NCBI RefSeq assembly: GCF_014193695.1
Contig: NZ_JACHZR010000003.1
Coordinates: forward strand, 682,001-746,000
Length of the DNA stretch: 64,000 bases
Direction of reading: 5' to 3'
Origin: Rhizobium sp. BK316
GTDB taxonomy: Bacteria > Pseudomonadota > Alphaproteobacteria > Rhizobiales > Rhizobiaceae
Positions 18,422 through 27,449 of the stretch are shown here, piece after piece. Below the pieces are notes generated by a model. That model was not told where the DNA came from, searched no databases, and worked only from the letters and a program-made list of their open reading frames with translations. Both the position numbers and the translations under genes were made by a program. Each line of letters begins with the position of its first letter. Within the stretch, counting starts at the first letter, position 1.

Positions 18422-19480
18422 TTACTTCTTCAGGTGCGGCGCGAAGAGTTCCATGTCGGCTTCGCTCAGCCGCTCATTGGCGGTGTTGAGCTGGTGCCAA
18501 TAGGGATAGAGGACCGGCGGCACGCTGACATCATCGAGGCGTTTGCGCTCGTCATCCGAAAGCTTCAGTTCAGCGGCGGCGAGATTGTCCTTGAATTGCG
18601 CTTCGGTGCGGCCGCCGATGATGACCGATGTGACCGCCTTGCGGCCGATCAGCCAGGCAAGCGCCACCTGGGCTGCGGAAACGCCGCGTTCCTGACCGAT
18701 CGCCACCAGCGTCTCGACGATGTTCCAGAGGCGGTTTTCGTCGCGGATCGGTGGTTCGGTCCAGCCGGCGAACTGGCGGGTGCCCTCGGGGGCGGCCGCG
18801 TTGCGGCGATGCTTGCCGGAGAGTAGGCCGCCGGCAAGCGGGCTCCAGACGAGCACGCCGAGACCCTGGTCGATGGAAATCGGCAGCAGTTCATATTCGG
18901 CGTCACGGGCTTCCAGCGTGTAGTGGATCTGCTGGCTGACGAAGCGCTGGTACTTGTATTCGTTGGCGATACCGAGCGCCTTCATGATGTGCCAGCCGGA
19001 ATAGTTCGAACAGCCGACGTAGCGCACCTTGCCCTGCTTGATCAGGGTATCGAGCGCTTCCATCGTTTCTTCGAGCGGCGTCTGACCGTCCCATTCATGG
19101 ACCTGGTAGAGGTCGATGACATCGGTCTTCATGCGCTGGAGGCTTGCCTCGCACTCGCGGATCAGGTGGTAACGCGACAGGCCGCGGTCGTTCGGCCCTT
19201 CGCCCATGCCGAAGCGGGCCTTGGTGGCAAGCAGCACTCCATCAGGGCGCTTGCCGCCGAGCACTTCGCCGACGATGCGCTCGGACTCACCGTTGGAATA
19301 GACATTGGCGGTATCGATCAGGTTGACGCCGGCATCGAGGCAGATATCGACCATGCGGCGGGCTTCCTGCACGCCGAGATCGCCGACCGTCTTTGCCCAG
19401 CCGAGGCCGCCGAAGGTCATCGTACCCATGGTCACAGTGGAAACTTTCAGGCCGGAACGGCCGAGCAAACGATATTCCAT
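18422..19480 (-). CDS. Aldo/keto reductase
   Basis: NADPH-dependent oxidoreductase with a TIM-barrel fold, 352 residues. The catalytic tetrad is visible: Asp in NLIDTANVYSNGESE, Tyr of that segment, Lys in LLATKARFG, and His in YQVHEWD. The cofactor-binding loop near the C-terminus is VIIGGRTEAQFKDNL. It matches the YajO/Tas-like AKR group that reduces aldehydes and ketones or xenobiotics; the natural substrate is unknown. It is transcribed alone; a 16-bp palindrome lies 70 bp upstream of its start. Confidence 0.88.
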   Translation of the reverse strand: MEYRLLGRSGLKVSTVTMGTMTFGGLGWAKTVGDLGVQEARRMVDICLDAGVNLIDTANVYSNGESERIVGEVLGGKRPDGVLLATKARFGMGEGPNDRGLSRYHLIRECEASLQRMKTDVIDLYQVHEWDGQTPLEETMEALDTLIKQGKVRYVGCSNYSGWHIMKALGIANEYKYQRFVSQQIHYTLEARDAEYELLPISIDQGLGVLVWSPLAGGLLSGKHRRNAAAPEGTRQFAGWTEPPIRDENRLWNIVETLVAIGQERGVSAAQVALAWLIGRKAVTSVIIGGRTEAQFKDNLAAAELKLSDDERKRLDDVSVPPVLYPYWHQLNTANERLSEADMELFAPHLKK

Positions 19481-19550
19481 TGAAATTCCTCCTCATGAAA
19501 ATGGCCTGAGTGACGTACCGCAATGCCGTGCCGAGACAAGCCGCGGGGCG

Positions 19551-19566
19551 TTCACGCCTGCGTGAA
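19551..19566. promoter_or_regulatory. 16-bp palindrome upstream of the aldo/keto reductase
   Basis: TTCACGCCTGCGTGAA is an inverted repeat with perfect 7-bp arms, TTCACGC and GCGTGAA, around CT. It lies in the 349-bp region between the divergent aldo/keto reductase and ABC importer genes. The rest of that region (19481-19829) shows no gene. A GCCCCT/AGGGGC hairpin is present at about 19787-19806 in the importer leader. Confidence 0.4.
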
Positions 19567-19829
19567 TTTACGCCTTCGCTGACGCCCGCGCGAGCATAAA
19601 CAGCCGGTCCGGTAAAGACGAAGAGATCGGGGTTCTTTTGACAGCAAAATGCGCTTCGCTGCGTGAAGCCGGCTCGGCCCACGAATCCAGCCGCAAAAAG
19701 ACTGGTATTTTCGGCGAATCCAAAGATTTCCGGCGCGATCGACAGCGGTGCCATGGCTGTGGTGACCTGTCATACCTTTGTAAAACGCCCCTAATATGGG
19801 AGGGGCATCGCAATCCGAGGATTCCTTCC

Positions 19830-20807
19830 ATGAAAACGCTAGTCTCCGCCGCAGCCCTTCTCGCCGCGAGCCTTCTCGCTATCCCGGCTTCGGCTGCCAA
19901 CCTCGTTCTCTACACCAGCCAGCCGAACGAAGATGCGCAGGCAACCGTCGACGGCTTCATGGCCGCAAACCCCGATATCAAGGTCGACTGGGTGCGCGAC
20001 GGCACGCCGAAGATCATGGCGAAGCTGCAGGCTGAAATTCAGGCCGGCAACCCGGTTGCCGACGTTCTGCTGATCGCCGATGTCGTGACGCTCGAGCGCC
20101 TCAAGGAAGAGGGCAAGCTGCTCGCCTACAAGTCGCCGGAAGCCGCCAATTACGACGCCACGCTCTATGATGCCGGCGGCTACTACTATTCCACCAAGCT
20201 GATCACGACCGGCATCATGTACAACACGTCGGCTGCCATGAGGCCGACGAGCTGGAAGGATCTTGCAAAGCCGGAAGCCAAGGGCCTCGTCACCATGCCG
20301 AGCCCGCTCGCTTCGGGCGCTGCTCTGATCCACGCCCAGACGCTGGCTGCCGTTCCCGGTCTCGGCTGGGATTTCTACAAGTCGCTCGCCGATAATGCTG
20401 CGGTCGCCTCCGGCGGCAACGGTGTCGTCCTGAAGTCCGTTGCTTCGGGCGAAAAGGCTTACGGCATGGTCGTCGATTACCTGCCGATCCGCGAGAAGGC
20501 CAAGGGCGCCCCGGTCGAGTTCGTCTTCCCGAGCGAAGGCGTTTCGGCCGTGACCGAGCCGGTCGGTATTCTTGCCAGCGCCAAGAATGCCGATGCCGCC
20601 AAGAAGTTCGTCGATTACGTTCTCTCCGAAAAGGGCCAGGAAGGCTTCCTGAAGCTCGGCTATATCCCGGCCCGCAACGGCATGAAGCTGCCCGCCGGTT
20701 TCCCGGCACGCGACACGATCAAGGTTCTGCCGATCAATGCCGCCGAAGCACTCAAGAATACGGATAAGGACCTGAAGACCTTTACGGATCTGTTCGGTTC
20801 GAAATAA
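19830..20807 (+). CDS. ABC importer substrate-binding protein (Fe3+/polyamine class)
   Basis: Periplasmic binding protein of 325 residues with a signal peptide (KTLVSAAALLAASLLAIPASAAN). The mature protein belongs to the FbpA/AfuA/PotD cluster (LVLYTSQPNEDAQATVDGF, then DVLLIADVVTLERLKEEGKL). Tyrosines in GGYYYSTKLI sit near the region where iron-binding members have ligands. Family members bind ferric iron, but others bind phosphonates or sugar phosphates, so the cargo is uncertain. First gene of a three-gene operon, 7 bp before the permease. Confidence 0.85.
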   Translation: MKTLVSAAALLAASLLAIPASAANLVLYTSQPNEDAQATVDGFMAANPDIKVDWVRDGTPKIMAKLQAEIQAGNPVADVLLIADVVTLERLKEEGKLLAYKSPEAANYDATLYDAGGYYYSTKLITTGIMYNTSAAMRPTSWKDLAKPEAKGLVTMPSPLASGAALIHAQTLAAVPGLGWDFYKSLADNAAVASGGNGVVLKSVASGEKAYGMVVDYLPIREKAKGAPVEFVFPSEGVSAVTEPVGILASAKNADAAKKFVDYVLSEKGQEGFLKLGYIPARNGMKLPAGFPARDTIKVLPINAAEALKNTDKDLKTFTDLFGSK

Positions 20808-20814
20808 TAGACCC

Positions 20815-22509
20815 ATGCAGGGTTATGTACGTGCAAGAAGCAGCCAGCCCGTCTGGCTGTTTCCTTTTATTGTATCGGTGGTTCTTTTCCTCAGCGTGCT
20901 GCCCTTGGCGCGGCTCGCGGTCGTCGGCATTTCCGCCTTTGCCAATGGCGGCGTCATGGTGGTTCTGTCCGATCCCATGGTCTGGTCGGCGGTCTATTAC
21001 ACCATCGTCACGGCTGTCATCGGCACGATCATCTCGCTCGTCATCGGCTGCACCTTCGCCTATCTGCTGACACTGACGGATATTCCGGCCAAGAGACCGC
21101 TCAGTTTCTTCTTCGTGCTGCCGATGATGATCCCGCCACAGGTGACGGCCCTTGCCTGGGTGCAGATGTCGGGGCCGTCGAGCCCGCTTCTGAAGGCGCT
21201 GCATATCGCCCCGCCGCTGGGGTCGCCGCAGCCGCTTTATTCGGTTGCTGGTATTGCGCTGCTCTATGGCGTGCAGCATGCGCCGCTCGTCTATCTGGCG
21301 CTGAGGGCAGGGCTGATGATCCTACCGCGCGACGGGGTGGAGGCGGCAAGACTATCAGGCGCATCGAGTCTCCGTGTCTTTCGCGATATCATCCTGCCGC
21401 TGTCGTTGCCGGGTGTCATAGCGGGAGCGGCAATTTCCTTCGTTTCCTGCACCGGTAACTTCGGCATTCCGGCCATTCTCGGCATTCCCGCCTCGATCTT
21501 CACGCTGCCGACGCTGATCTTTTCCAAGTTCACGGCCTTCACCGGCCGCACCTTTGGCGATGTGGCGCTGCTTTCTGCCATCATCGCGCTGATCTCGGTC
21601 GCCGGACTTGCCATTCAGGATCGGGCGTTGCGTGGGCGTGACTATCGCGTCATCGGTCTGTCGGGCGCAACGGCGGCCTTCGAACTCGGCGGGTGGAAGC
21701 TCATTTTCACGCCGCTGCTGTGGATCGTGCTGTTCTTCATGCTGGCGGCACCCTTCTTTGCGTTGGTGGCGGGCGCACTGGTGCCGGCTTACGGCGTGCC
21801 GCTGACTTTCAAGACCATGACGTTTCATGCTTTCGAGGAAATCCTCTTCCGGCAGGCGGTGACGCGCACGGCTTTCGTCAATTCGCTGTCGCTCGCAAGC
21901 GGGGCTGCAGTCGGCTTGCTGTTCGTCACGGTGCTGGCTGCCTATGCGCTGACGCGGCGCAAGGATATGCTGTCGCGTGTCGTCTCCAGCCTTGTCGAAA
22001 TACCCTATTCGCTGCCCGGTATCGTCATGGCAGTGTGTTTCATCCTGGTCTTTGCGGCGCCGATCCCGGTGCTGAACGTGACGCTTTACGGCACGGTCTG
22101 GATCATTCTCATTGCCTATTTCTCCTCCTTCTTCGCCGTCAGCCTGAAGCCTGTGGTCAGTGCCTTTCATCAGCTCGATCCGGCGCTGGAGGAGGCAGCA
22201 CGGCTGTCCGGCGCCGGCTTCTTCCGGCGGCTCAAGGATATTATCGTGCCGCTGATTGCGCCGGCGGCTGGTGCCTCGGTCATCCTCGTCTTTCTGATCG
22301 CCTGCAACGAGCTGACGATTTCGGCGCTGCTCTGGTCGGCGGGCACGCAGACGCTGGGTGTTGCCATCTACAATCTCGATGACAGCGGCAGTTCCGATCT
22401 TGCCTCGGCTCTGTCAGTGCTCGTCGTCTTCATGGTCGTCGCCATGATGCTGCTTCTGGAGCTTCTGGCGAAACATCTGCCCAAGGGAGTGGTGCCGTGG
22501 CGAAGCTGA
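20815..22509 (+). CDS. ABC importer permease, fused two-half type
   Basis: Inner-membrane permease of 564 residues made of two consecutive BPD_transp_1 domains, about 1-270 and 300-564, each with roughly six membrane segments. This double architecture is typical of FbpB-like ferric transporters. The two ATPase-coupling EAA loops are visible, GVEAARLSGASSLRVFRDIILPLSLPG and ALEEAARLSGAGFFRRLKDIIVPL. It lies between the binding protein and the ATPase and overlaps the ATPase start by 13 bases. Confidence 0.9.
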   Translation: MQGYVRARSSQPVWLFPFIVSVVLFLSVLPLARLAVVGISAFANGGVMVVLSDPMVWSAVYYTIVTAVIGTIISLVIGCTFAYLLTLTDIPAKRPLSFFFVLPMMIPPQVTALAWVQMSGPSSPLLKALHIAPPLGSPQPLYSVAGIALLYGVQHAPLVYLALRAGLMILPRDGVEAARLSGASSLRVFRDIILPLSLPGVIAGAAISFVSCTGNFGIPAILGIPASIFTLPTLIFSKFTAFTGRTFGDVALLSAIIALISVAGLAIQDRALRGRDYRVIGLSGATAAFELGGWKLIFTPLLWIVLFFMLAAPFFALVAGALVPAYGVPLTFKTMTFHAFEEILFRQAVTRTAFVNSLSLASGAAVGLLFVTVLAAYALTRRKDMLSRVVSSLVEIPYSLPGIVMAVCFILVFAAPIPVLNVTLYGTVWIILIAYFSSFFAVSLKPVVSAFHQLDPALEEAARLSGAGFFRRLKDIIVPLIAPAAGASVILVFLIACNELTISALLWSAGTQTLGVAIYNLDDSGSSDLASALSVLVVFMVVAMMLLLELLAKHLPKGVVPWRS

Positions 22510-23516
22510 TCCTCAATCAGGTGGCCAAGGATTTCGGCACGGGCAGGGCTGCTGTCAGCGGCTTTTCGCTCGATGTGCGCGAGGGCGGCTTCCTGGCGCT
22601 GCTCGGACCCTCCGGTTGCGGCAAGACCACGGTGCTGCGGATGATTGCCGGCTTCGAGACGCCGAGCGATGGTTCCATCCATCTCGGCGAGCGGCTGCTC
22701 GCCGACGCCTCGCAATCGCTGCCGCCGGAAAGGCGCAACATGGCGATGGTCTTCCAGTCCTACGCGCTCTGGCCGCATATGAGTGTCGCCGACAATGTCG
22801 GCTATCCGCTGAAGGTGCGCGGCATCTCCGGCGAAGCTTATAAGGCCAAGGTGCGTGACGCACTGTCGACCGTGCGCCTCGTCGATTATGCCGAGCGGCG
22901 GCCGGCCGATCTCTCCGGCGGCCAGCGGCAGCGTGTGGCGCTTGCCCGCTGTCTGGTGACCTCGCCCGATGTCGTGCTGCTCGACGAGCCGCTCGCCAAT
23001 CTCGACCGGCATCTGAAGCAGGAGATGGAGGAGACGTTCCGCGAGTTCCATCAGCGCTCGGGTGCCACGATGATCTATGTGACGCATGACCAGAGCGAGG
23101 CGATGGCGCTCGCAACCGACGTCGCCGTCATGTCCGAGGGGCGGCTGCTGCAGGTGGCGCCGCCCGCGGAGATCTATGCGCGGCCGGAAGGACGGATGGT
23201 CGGCGGGCTGATCGGCCGCGGTGCGATCGTCACGCTGCCGGTCATGGGCGGCGAACGGCAGCTCGAATGGGACGAGTTGGAGGGCGCGCTGCATGCCGCC
23301 AATATCGATGGCGCCGATATTCTGGTGCGGCCGGAAGATGTCATCATCGGCGGTGAGGGGGCTCCTGCGACCGTCGAATCCGTGCTCTTCGAGGGAGAGC
23401 GTTATGCCGTGAAGCTGATGCTCGGCAACGGCCAGGCACTGCGTGCCTACAGCCGCGTGGCCGTCGTGCCTGATGAGATGGTACATGTCGTCATCCGGAA
23501 CGGCTGGCGGCTTTGA
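22497..23516 (+). CDS. ABC importer ATPase
   Basis: Cytoplasmic ATPase of 339 residues. Walker A GPSGCGKTT is near 38-46, followed by the Q-loop FQSYALWPHM, the signature LSGGQRQRVALAR, Walker B DVVLLDEPLANLD and the switch His in VTHDQSEAMALA. A C-terminal TOBE/MalK-like regulatory domain follows (about 245-339). The GTG start overlaps the permease end and is preceded by GGGAG. Drives uptake through the permease at 20815. Confidence 0.92.
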   Translation: MAKLILNQVAKDFGTGRAAVSGFSLDVREGGFLALLGPSGCGKTTVLRMIAGFETPSDGSIHLGERLLADASQSLPPERRNMAMVFQSYALWPHMSVADNVGYPLKVRGISGEAYKAKVRDALSTVRLVDYAERRPADLSGGQRQRVALARCLVTSPDVVLLDEPLANLDRHLKQEMEETFREFHQRSGATMIYVTHDQSEAMALATDVAVMSEGRLLQVAPPAEIYARPEGRMVGGLIGRGAIVTLPVMGGERQLEWDELEGALHAANIDGADILVRPEDVIIGGEGAPATVESVLFEGERYAVKLMLGNGQALRAYSRVAVVPDEMVHVVIRNGWRL

Positions 23517-23588
23517 AGGGACAAACAGGGCTTTGCGAGGCGCTCTTTCGTCTTTAGTTGTATCTTTGATGCCAACCGGGAATGCCTG

Positions 23589-23746
23589 ATGTCGCTTCGC
23601 CTTGCCACTTTCAATGTCGAGAACTTGCTGACCCGCTTCGATTTCACCCGCCGGGGCAGGAGGTGGAGCGCTACCCGCGTACCGGGTGGGACAGGCCGAA
23701 GGCATCCCACCATTGCCCCGTCGTCATGACATTGGATCTCCTATGA
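23589..23746 (+). pseudogene. Remnant of an endonuclease/exonuclease/phosphatase family gene
   Basis: The first 20 codons (MSLRLATFNVENLLTRFDFT) are the typical start of EEP-fold hydrolases. From about 23657, in another frame, the sequence reads QEVERYPRTGWDRPKASHHC and then PVVMTLDLL before a stop at 23744-23746, which is the typical EEP C-terminus with its catalytic His. The whole middle, usually several hundred codons, is gone, and the joint shifts the frame. The stop overlaps the Nudix start (ATGA), so the intact ancestor was translationally coupled to the Nudix gene. Confidence 0.7.
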
Positions 23747-24480
23747 CACCAAATTTTTCAGAAGATCTTTCAGCCTTTCCGCCGGAACAGACGGTTTTTC
23801 CGATCGCCGGCACCAATCTGCGCGTACTTGACGGCGATCATCCGCTGCTGACTGCCAACAGGGCGTCGATCCGCGAGAACTGGGAACGGGAAATCGCCGT
23901 CAATCCGGCGCTCTTCGATGGCCGCATGGTGCTGCAGCACCGGCTGAAGCTTTCCGAAGACGGGATTGCGAGCGAGGCTCACACCGTTCCCTTCTCGACC
24001 TTCATGTGGTGGCGCAGGCAGCCGGAGCGGAAGGGCGCCATCCATCTCTTCGCCTATCCCGTGCTCGAATCATCGGATGGCGCGCTGGTCGCGATCCGCA
24101 TGGGGGAGCATACGGCCAATCCCGGCCAGGTCTATTTCGCCGCCGGTTCGCTGGAGCCCGAGGATGTCGTTGACGGGCGCTGCGATATCGACAGCAACAT
24201 GGCCCGCGAAGTGATGGAGGAGACGGGCCTCGATCTCGCCGATGCCGTTGCGGGCGAGGGGCTGCATGCCAGCCACATCCGCCGCTCGGTTTCGATTTTC
24301 AAGCTCTTCCGCTTCGATATGACGGCCGATGAGATGGTCGATTTCATTGGCCGGCACATGCTGGTTGCCGAGGACAAGGAAATATCGGGCGCGGTCGCGA
24401 TCCGCACGGCCGATCCGAAAGCTCAGCCTTACAATGCCGCGATGCTGCCGATCATCGACTGGTATTTCGCGGGCAAGTAG
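23743..24480 (+). CDS. Nudix hydrolase
   Basis: Hydrolase of 245 residues expected to cleave a nucleoside diphosphate linked to another group. The catalytic Nudix helix is REVMEETGL near 156-164, preceded by GSLEPEDVVDGRCDIDSN, a slightly altered front half of the box. The N-terminal 100 residues are an extra domain found in this alphaproteobacterial subgroup. The ATG overlaps the stop of the broken EEP gene (ATGA). The substrate is unknown. Confidence 0.82.
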   Translation: MTPNFSEDLSAFPPEQTVFPIAGTNLRVLDGDHPLLTANRASIRENWEREIAVNPALFDGRMVLQHRLKLSEDGIASEAHTVPFSTFMWWRRQPERKGAIHLFAYPVLESSDGALVAIRMGEHTANPGQVYFAAGSLEPEDVVDGRCDIDSNMAREVMEETGLDLADAVAGEGLHASHIRRSVSIFKLFRFDMTADEMVDFIGRHMLVAEDKEISGAVAIRTADPKAQPYNAAMLPIIDWYFAGK

Positions 24481-24550
24481 GCCTGAAGCTTGCACTTGCG
24501 TGTGCTGTCGGGCAGGTTGGCGGTTCGATGACCGATTCAAGGAGGCCGAT

Positions 24551-25462
24551 GTGGCGTTGAGCTACAGCGTCTATGACGTGTTCACCGACACCAAGCTTGC
24601 CGGCAATCCGCTGGCTGTGATCTTCGACGGCGAGGGACTTGGCGATGCCACCATGCAGGCGATCGCCAGCGAAATGAACCTGTCCGAGACGGTTTTCGTG
24701 CAGCAGGCCGATAATCCCGCCTATACGGCGCGTATCCGCATCTTCACGCCCGGCCGTGAATTGCCCTTTGCCGGCCATCCCACGGTTGGTACGGCGATTG
24801 CGCTGGCGGAGAAGGCGCATGGGGCAGGATCACTCGACCTCGTTTCGGTGCTGGAGGAAAATGTCGGCCCGGTGCGCTGCGCCGTCAGGCTCCGGGAAGG
24901 CGAGGCGAGCTTCGCCGAATTCGACCTGCCGCGCAAATCCCAGCAGATCCAGCTTTCGCTCGACAAGGCCGGCATCGCCGACGCGCTGTCGCTGAAGACG
25001 ACCGAGATCGGCTTCGAGAATCACGTGCCCTCGATCTGGAGCGCCGGCGTTCCCTTCCTCATGGTGCCGGTCCACGACGTCGGTGCGGCCAGGCGGATGG
25101 AATTCGATCCGCAGCTCTGGGAAAAGACCGTGCCCTTCGTCGATGGCGCGCTCGCCTCGGCCTATATCTACTGTCGCGGCGGCGTGAACCATGTCGCCAA
25201 GTTCCATGCCCGCATGTTTGCAAGCGGCATGGGCATTTCCGAGGATCCGGCCACCGGCTCGGCGGCGGCCGCTCTCTCCGGCGCGATCAACCATTTCGAC
25301 CGGCTGACGGATGGGCATTACCCTGTTCTCATCGAGCAAGGCGTGGAGATGGGCCGCCCGTCCTTCATTCATCTACATATGGATATCGAAGGCGGGACCA
25401 TTTCGAATGCCCGGATCGGCGGCCAGGCGGTTCGGATTGCGACCGGCACGCTCGACCTTTGA
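24551..25462 (+). CDS. PhzF-family isomerase/epimerase
   Basis: PhzF/DapF-fold enzyme of 303 residues. Conserved features are YDVFTDTKLAGNPLAVI at the start, the catalytic Glu in NLSETVFV near 45, FTPGRELPFAGHPTVGTA, and the second-lobe MFASGMGISEDPATGSAAAAL. Relatives catalyse isomerisations, as in phenazine synthesis, but most, including this one without phenazine genes nearby, have unknown substrates. The GTG at 24551 is chosen because AAGGAGG lies five bases upstream. Confidence 0.87.
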   Translation: MALSYSVYDVFTDTKLAGNPLAVIFDGEGLGDATMQAIASEMNLSETVFVQQADNPAYTARIRIFTPGRELPFAGHPTVGTAIALAEKAHGAGSLDLVSVLEENVGPVRCAVRLREGEASFAEFDLPRKSQQIQLSLDKAGIADALSLKTTEIGFENHVPSIWSAGVPFLMVPVHDVGAARRMEFDPQLWEKTVPFVDGALASAYIYCRGGVNHVAKFHARMFASGMGISEDPATGSAAAALSGAINHFDRLTDGHYPVLIEQGVEMGRPSFIHLHMDIEGGTISNARIGGQAVRIATGTLDL

Positions 25463-25589
25463 TTTCATTGCATTTCCGGCCCCTGACAAAAAAACTTCGC
25501 AATTAACCAAAGAATTTTCGACAGGGCGCTAGACAAGCCGGACGATCCTATTTATATGCCCCGTCACACCGCGCAGCCAAGCACGGTAC

Positions 25590-25665
<76 letters not shown>

Positions 25666-25890
25666 ATTTCTCCTTCAAAGAGAATGGACGTCGCAGATAA
25701 AGCCTTTAATACCAAGGGCTTGTCGGCTTGTTCGGGTTTTCTGATTCCGATGATCCTGCAAGCGGGAATCATCGGCGGCCTTGTCTTCATCATTCTGCGC
25801 TTGCCGGAAATCTCGCTCGGTATTTAACTCGTGGGCCGAGGTCACTGCCGCGGCATCTGCCGCCGCTGGCCGAACCCTGGAGGAATGTCG

Positions 25891-26556
25891 ATGCGCAATG
25901 ATAAGCAGGACCATGCCACCTTGGTCGGCGAACATCGGCTGGATGAGAAAGTTCTCGATGTTCTGCATTCCTATCACCGGCGAATCGATGAGGAGCGCCG
26001 CGATCCGCGTCCGGAGGCGCCGGGAGGACGCGATGGCGGGCAGGATCAGCGGATGCGGGCAGTCGGGCCGGAGACTGGGCGGTTTCTCAATATTCTCGTC
26101 CGCAGCCTGACGGCGCCGACGATTCTCGAACTCGGCACCTCCTTCGGTTATTCCGGCATCTGGCTTGCAGAGGCCGCGCGGGCGACCGGCGGGCGGGTGA
26201 TCACCATGGAAGTGCATGGCTATAAATCCGCCTATGCACAGGCGATGGCGGAGACAGCCGGGCTTGCCGAGCATATCGATTTCCGGGTGGGCGATGCGGT
26301 CGCCATGATCCGCGAATTGCGGGGCAAGGTGGATTTCGTGCTCGTCGATCTCTGGAAGGATCTCTATCTGCCGTGCCTCGAAGCCTTCTATCCGAAGCTC
26401 AATGCTGGCGCGATCATCGTTGCCGACAACATGATTTATCCTGCCACTGAAGACGTGAAGATCTATGCCCGGGCTATCAGAGCCAGGCCCGGCATCACCA
26501 GCGTGCTGCTGCCGGTCGGATCGGGGCTGGAGGTCAGCCGCTACGAGCCGGCGTGA
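25891..26556 (+). CDS. O-methyltransferase, class I SAM-dependent
   Basis: Methyltransferase of 221 residues related to the catechol/caffeoyl-CoA O-methyltransferase group. Motif I is ILELGTSFGYSGIWLAEA; the acidic residue ending strand 2 is in VITMEVHG; the metal-binding region VDFVLVDLWKDLYLPCLEAF is followed by AGAIIVADNM. ATGs lie at 25885 and 25891. GGAGGA is at proper spacing only for 25891. The substrate is unknown. Confidence 0.82.
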   Translation: MRNDKQDHATLVGEHRLDEKVLDVLHSYHRRIDEERRDPRPEAPGGRDGGQDQRMRAVGPETGRFLNILVRSLTAPTILELGTSFGYSGIWLAEAARATGGRVITMEVHGYKSAYAQAMAETAGLAEHIDFRVGDAVAMIRELRGKVDFVLVDLWKDLYLPCLEAFYPKLNAGAIIVADNMIYPATEDVKIYARAIRARPGITSVLLPVGSGLEVSRYEPA

Positions 26557-26571
26557 GTCTCAGGCAGATTT

Positions 26572-27261
26572 TCACCAGAGGCCGGGAAACAGCCGGTATC
26601 TCACCTTGCGGCAGTATTCCTCATAGCCGGGCAGGTCACGTCGCAGGTGGCCTTCCTCGTCGATGAGGCGCAGGATCAGGCCGATGAAGATCAGCGGCAC
26701 GATGACGAGGCCCCACAGCGAGGCCAACGCCAGCGGGATGCCGGATGCGAGCGGCAGGACGGCGGCGTACATGGGGTGGCGCACCAACGCGTAAGGCCCT
26801 GTGGAGACGACCTTCTGGTCCTCTGAGATCTGGATCGTTGCCGAGGCGAAGGAGTTTTCCCTGAGGACGACCACGAAGGAAGCGAAGCCTGCCGAGATCA
26901 ACAGATTGCCTGAAATCACCGCCCATACCGGAACGGTCGACCAGCCGAAGCGGTAATCGAGTACCGAAACCAGGATGAGGGCGATCATCACGACGCTGGT
27001 GAAGAGCTGGATGCGCTTCTGCACCGGTTCCGTTTCGGCGGCCGGCCCGGCGCGCATGCGCTTTTCCAGAAGTGCCGGGTCGCGATAGTAGAAATAGGCC
27101 GATGATCCGGCCGACCAGGCGGCGAAGGTGGCGAGGAAGAGCCAGCCCTGCCAATAAGCGAGCGTGCCTGCCGCCAGGAAGACCATGACGGCGAGAGCCA
27201 CGAGAAACTTGGCGTTGGCTTCGGCGGCCCTGCGGCCGAGATCGGGTGCTGCATTCTGCAT
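26572..27261 (-). CDS. Isoprenylcysteine carboxyl methyltransferase-like membrane protein
   Basis: Integral membrane protein of 229 residues with five to six hydrophobic segments and the ICMT/PEMT signature at the C-terminal side: GPYALVRHPMYA, then IDEEGHLRRDLPGYEEYCRKVRYRLFPGLW. This signature forms the SAM and substrate site in membrane methyltransferases. Bacterial members have no prenylated proteins to modify, so the substrate, possibly a lipid, is unknown. Convergent with the O-methyltransferase gene. Confidence 0.82.
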   Translation of the reverse strand: MQNAAPDLGRRAAEANAKFLVALAVMVFLAAGTLAYWQGWLFLATFAAWSAGSSAYFYYRDPALLEKRMRAGPAAETEPVQKRIQLFTSVVMIALILVSVLDYRFGWSTVPVWAVISGNLLISAGFASFVVVLRENSFASATIQISEDQKVVSTGPYALVRHPMYAAVLPLASGIPLALASLWGLVIVPLIFIGLILRLIDEEGHLRRDLPGYEEYCRKVRYRLFPGLW

Positions 27262-27449
27262 GACGCCTCCCTGCGCTCATGCTTCGCGATCCATTTGAGG
27301 CTTTGTCTTTAGGATATGCAAAGCAGGTGCATGATATCAAACCATTGCCGGAGGCGCAGGTTTCAGCAGACAGGGCAGGGGTGCTCTGCCTTGTGTGCCC
27401 TCGGGCGATTGGGCATGCTTTCCTGCGGGGATTGGGAGATTCGGTGGAA

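Noticed and set aside
19567..19829. Iron-responsive (Fur, RirA or ICE) box before the ABC importer
   Set aside because: No sequence close to these consensus sites was found, only an unrelated hairpin.
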